From positions 1-5,496 of the forward strand of contig CALBTQ010000543.1 of NCBI GenBank assembly GCA_937967875.1: DNA of 5,496 nucleotides, in the 5' to 3' direction. The notes beneath the pieces were generated by a model that was not told the DNA's origin, did not search any database, and was given only the letters and a program-made list of their open reading frames with translations. Positions 4,811 to 5,496 of this stretch are shown in pieces (the first letter of the stretch is position 1; each line of letters starts with the position of its first letter). The stretch comes from an uncultured Pseudomonadota bacterium (lineage in GTDB: Bacteria; Lernaellota; Lernaellaia; Lernaellales; Lernaellaceae). Both the position numbers and the translations under genes were made by a program.

Positions 4811-5452
4811 TCCGCCGATACAACCACAACGCCCCCGCTCCCAGCATCATCATCAATCCCGCCGCCGGAAACGTCGGATCGCCCGAGGCGATCGCGCAGC
4901 CGCCGCAGGCGTCGTCGTCATTGTCATCGTCGTTGTCGTCGTCATCGTCCGATTCATCATCGTTTGCCTGATTGTCGTCGGCATCGTCGTCGGCATCGTC
5001 GTCGGCATCGTCGTCGGTATCGTCGTCGGTATCGTCGTCGGTATCGTCGTCGGCATCGTCGTCGGTATCGTTATCGTCGTCGACATTGGTGTCGTCGTCG
5101 ACATAGTAATCGTCGTCCCAGACATTGTCGTCATCGGCGAAGTTTTCCGGGTAACAACGAGACCAGCCCAAATGATGTAGGTTGCCCGCATCATCGCTCA
5201 TCATGGAGAAAACAAAATCCTCACATTGAATGTCCGACAACGCGGTATGCGTGCGCGTCCAGACCAATTTCCCATCCGAATCGAATTTCAACGTAACCGT
5301 CTTATCGTCCTTGTTCGCGGTTACAAAAATGTCCGCCCCGACAACGCTGAACGGTTGCAGCAAATTTATAAAAGACAGTTCACTGCCGCGCTCGGTCATC
5401 CACACCAATTCGCCATCCCGGCTAAGCTTGATGAGAAACAGCCGCCCCGACA
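4776..5452 (-). CDS. Partial beta-propeller-like surface protein with Asp-rich linker and CGGC C-terminal sorting-type tail
   Basis: Only the last 224 residues are present; the gene runs off the right end into adapter. Residues 5-17 (KLSRDGELVW) and 52-64 (KFDSDGKLVW) are one motif repeated 47 residues apart. DDAGNLHHLGW (86-96) resembles the D-x-x-GN-x-x-x-x-G strand of SBBP/PQQ-like propeller repeats, so this is probably the end of an extracellular beta-propeller. Residues 106-180 are an extreme acidic linker (50 of 75 are Asp) containing eight four-residue units of D-A/T-D-D. Then come CGGC (182-185), a hydrophobic segment (about 194-211, AAGLMMMLGAGALWLY) and a tail with six Arg in 13 residues. 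Cys motif, membrane helix and Arg tail together match the layout of MYXO-CTERM-type signals recognised by myxosortase-like proteases in Myxococcota and relatives. The exact family is uncertain because CGGC is not the usual GCGC. The stop codon (4776-4778) lies inside the regulator gene. A start at the ATG at 5486 would be artificial. Confidence 0.8.
4974..5069 (-). repeat. Eight tandem 12-bp units encoding D-A/T-D-D
   Basis: The plus-strand unit GTCGTCGG(C/T)ATC is repeated eight times without a gap. The only variable base is the seventh codon-strand position, giving Ala (GCC) or Thr (ACC). Going left to right the order is C C C T T T C T. All Asp codons are conserved even at synonymous sites, which points to recent expansion by slippage or unequal crossing-over. 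Flanking Asp-rich DNA (4911-5135) is similar but irregular. Copy number should vary between strains and may be collapsed in a short-read assembly. Confidence 0.92.
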
Positions 5453-5496
5453 AGATCGGAAGAGCACACGTCTGAACTCCAGTCACCGAATACGAT
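5453..5496 (-). other. Illumina TruSeq adapter contamination (right end)
   Basis: Positions 5453-5486 are the TruSeq read-through adapter (begins AGATCGGAAGAGC, ends AACTCCAGTCAC). They are followed by the index CGAATACG (5487-5494) and AT, the start of the P7 tail. The last native base is 5452, or 5451 if the terminal A derives from A-tailing. On the minus strand this adapter translates as MTGVQTCALPI, which looks like a plausible N-terminus but is artificial. Confidence 0.98.

Noticed and set aside
4974..5069. Tandem 12-bp array considered as a CRISPR array or iteron origin
   Set aside because: There are no spacers, the unit is far too short for CRISPR repeats, and the array keeps an open frame inside a gene. 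There is no replication gene nearby.
4964..5296. Plus-strand Arg/His-repeat protein (RRRHRRR...) across the 12-bp array
   Set aside because: It is the antisense reading of the Asp codons. The minus-strand frame continues into a propeller-like region upstream and a sorting-type tail downstream, so that frame is the real one.
5230..5475. Plus-strand 81-codon frame ending IGRAHV at the right end
   Set aside because: It is antisense to the propeller-like gene and its terminal residues and stop come from the right adapter.
1..5496. Whole window as a transposon or linear plasmid with terminal inverted repeats
   Set aside because: The terminal repeats are sequencing adapter with an index. There is no transposase, integrase or replication gene, and no target-site duplication.

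Overview
This is a bacterial contig, most likely assembled from short-read metagenome or draft-genome data. Both ends are untrimmed Illumina TruSeq adapter carrying the same 8-nt index (CGAATACG). Positions 1-46 and 5453-5496 are therefore synthetic, and native DNA runs from 47 to 5452. The adapters form a perfect inverted terminal repeat and supply a false start codon and false N-terminus to the gene at the right end.

The organism looks Gram-negative, with moderately high GC. It has an outer-membrane beta-barrel protein ending in aromatic-Phe, a lipoprotein, strong AAGGAG-type ribosome binding sites, and a surface-type protein ending in a long Asp-rich linker, a CGGC motif, one hydrophobic segment and an Arg-rich tail. 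That last architecture resembles MYXO-CTERM-type sorting signals and points to a deltaproteobacterial/Myxococcota-like or related uncultured lineage. The taxonomic placement is an inference from protein style only.

Layout. 47-156: leader with a good sigma70-like promoter. 157-717 (+): small outer-membrane beta-barrel protein. 722-759: strong hairpin with an A9 tract on its left, placed to end transcription from both convergent genes. 909-2753 (-): 614-residue lipoprotein with an alpha/alpha-toroid-like C-terminal half and a weak AMMECR1-like segment near the N-terminus. 2754-2986: divergent regulatory region holding two copies of a 13-bp direct repeat. 2987-4048 (+): membrane-anchored or exported metallo-beta-lactamase-fold hydrolase of the NAPE-PLD/UlaG-like type with all expected metal ligands. 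4049-4168: AT-rich spacer with a candidate promoter and a 10-bp palindrome. 4169-4810 (+): TetR-type regulator. 4776-5452 (-): 3' part of a beta-propeller-like surface protein whose stop lies inside the regulator gene, giving a 35-bp tail-to-tail overlap.

Four of the five genes are predicted to act in or outside the cell envelope. No pathway linking them is demonstrable. The closest links are the divergent pair (lipoprotein and hydrolase), which share an upstream region with the repeated 13-mer, and the co-directional hydrolase and TetR regulator. I see no mobile element, CRISPR array, tRNA or rRNA. The window does not clearly contain a new multi-gene system. The points most worth a second look are the C-terminal sorting architecture, the lipoprotein's possible domain combination, the repeated 13-mer and the adapter artefact.
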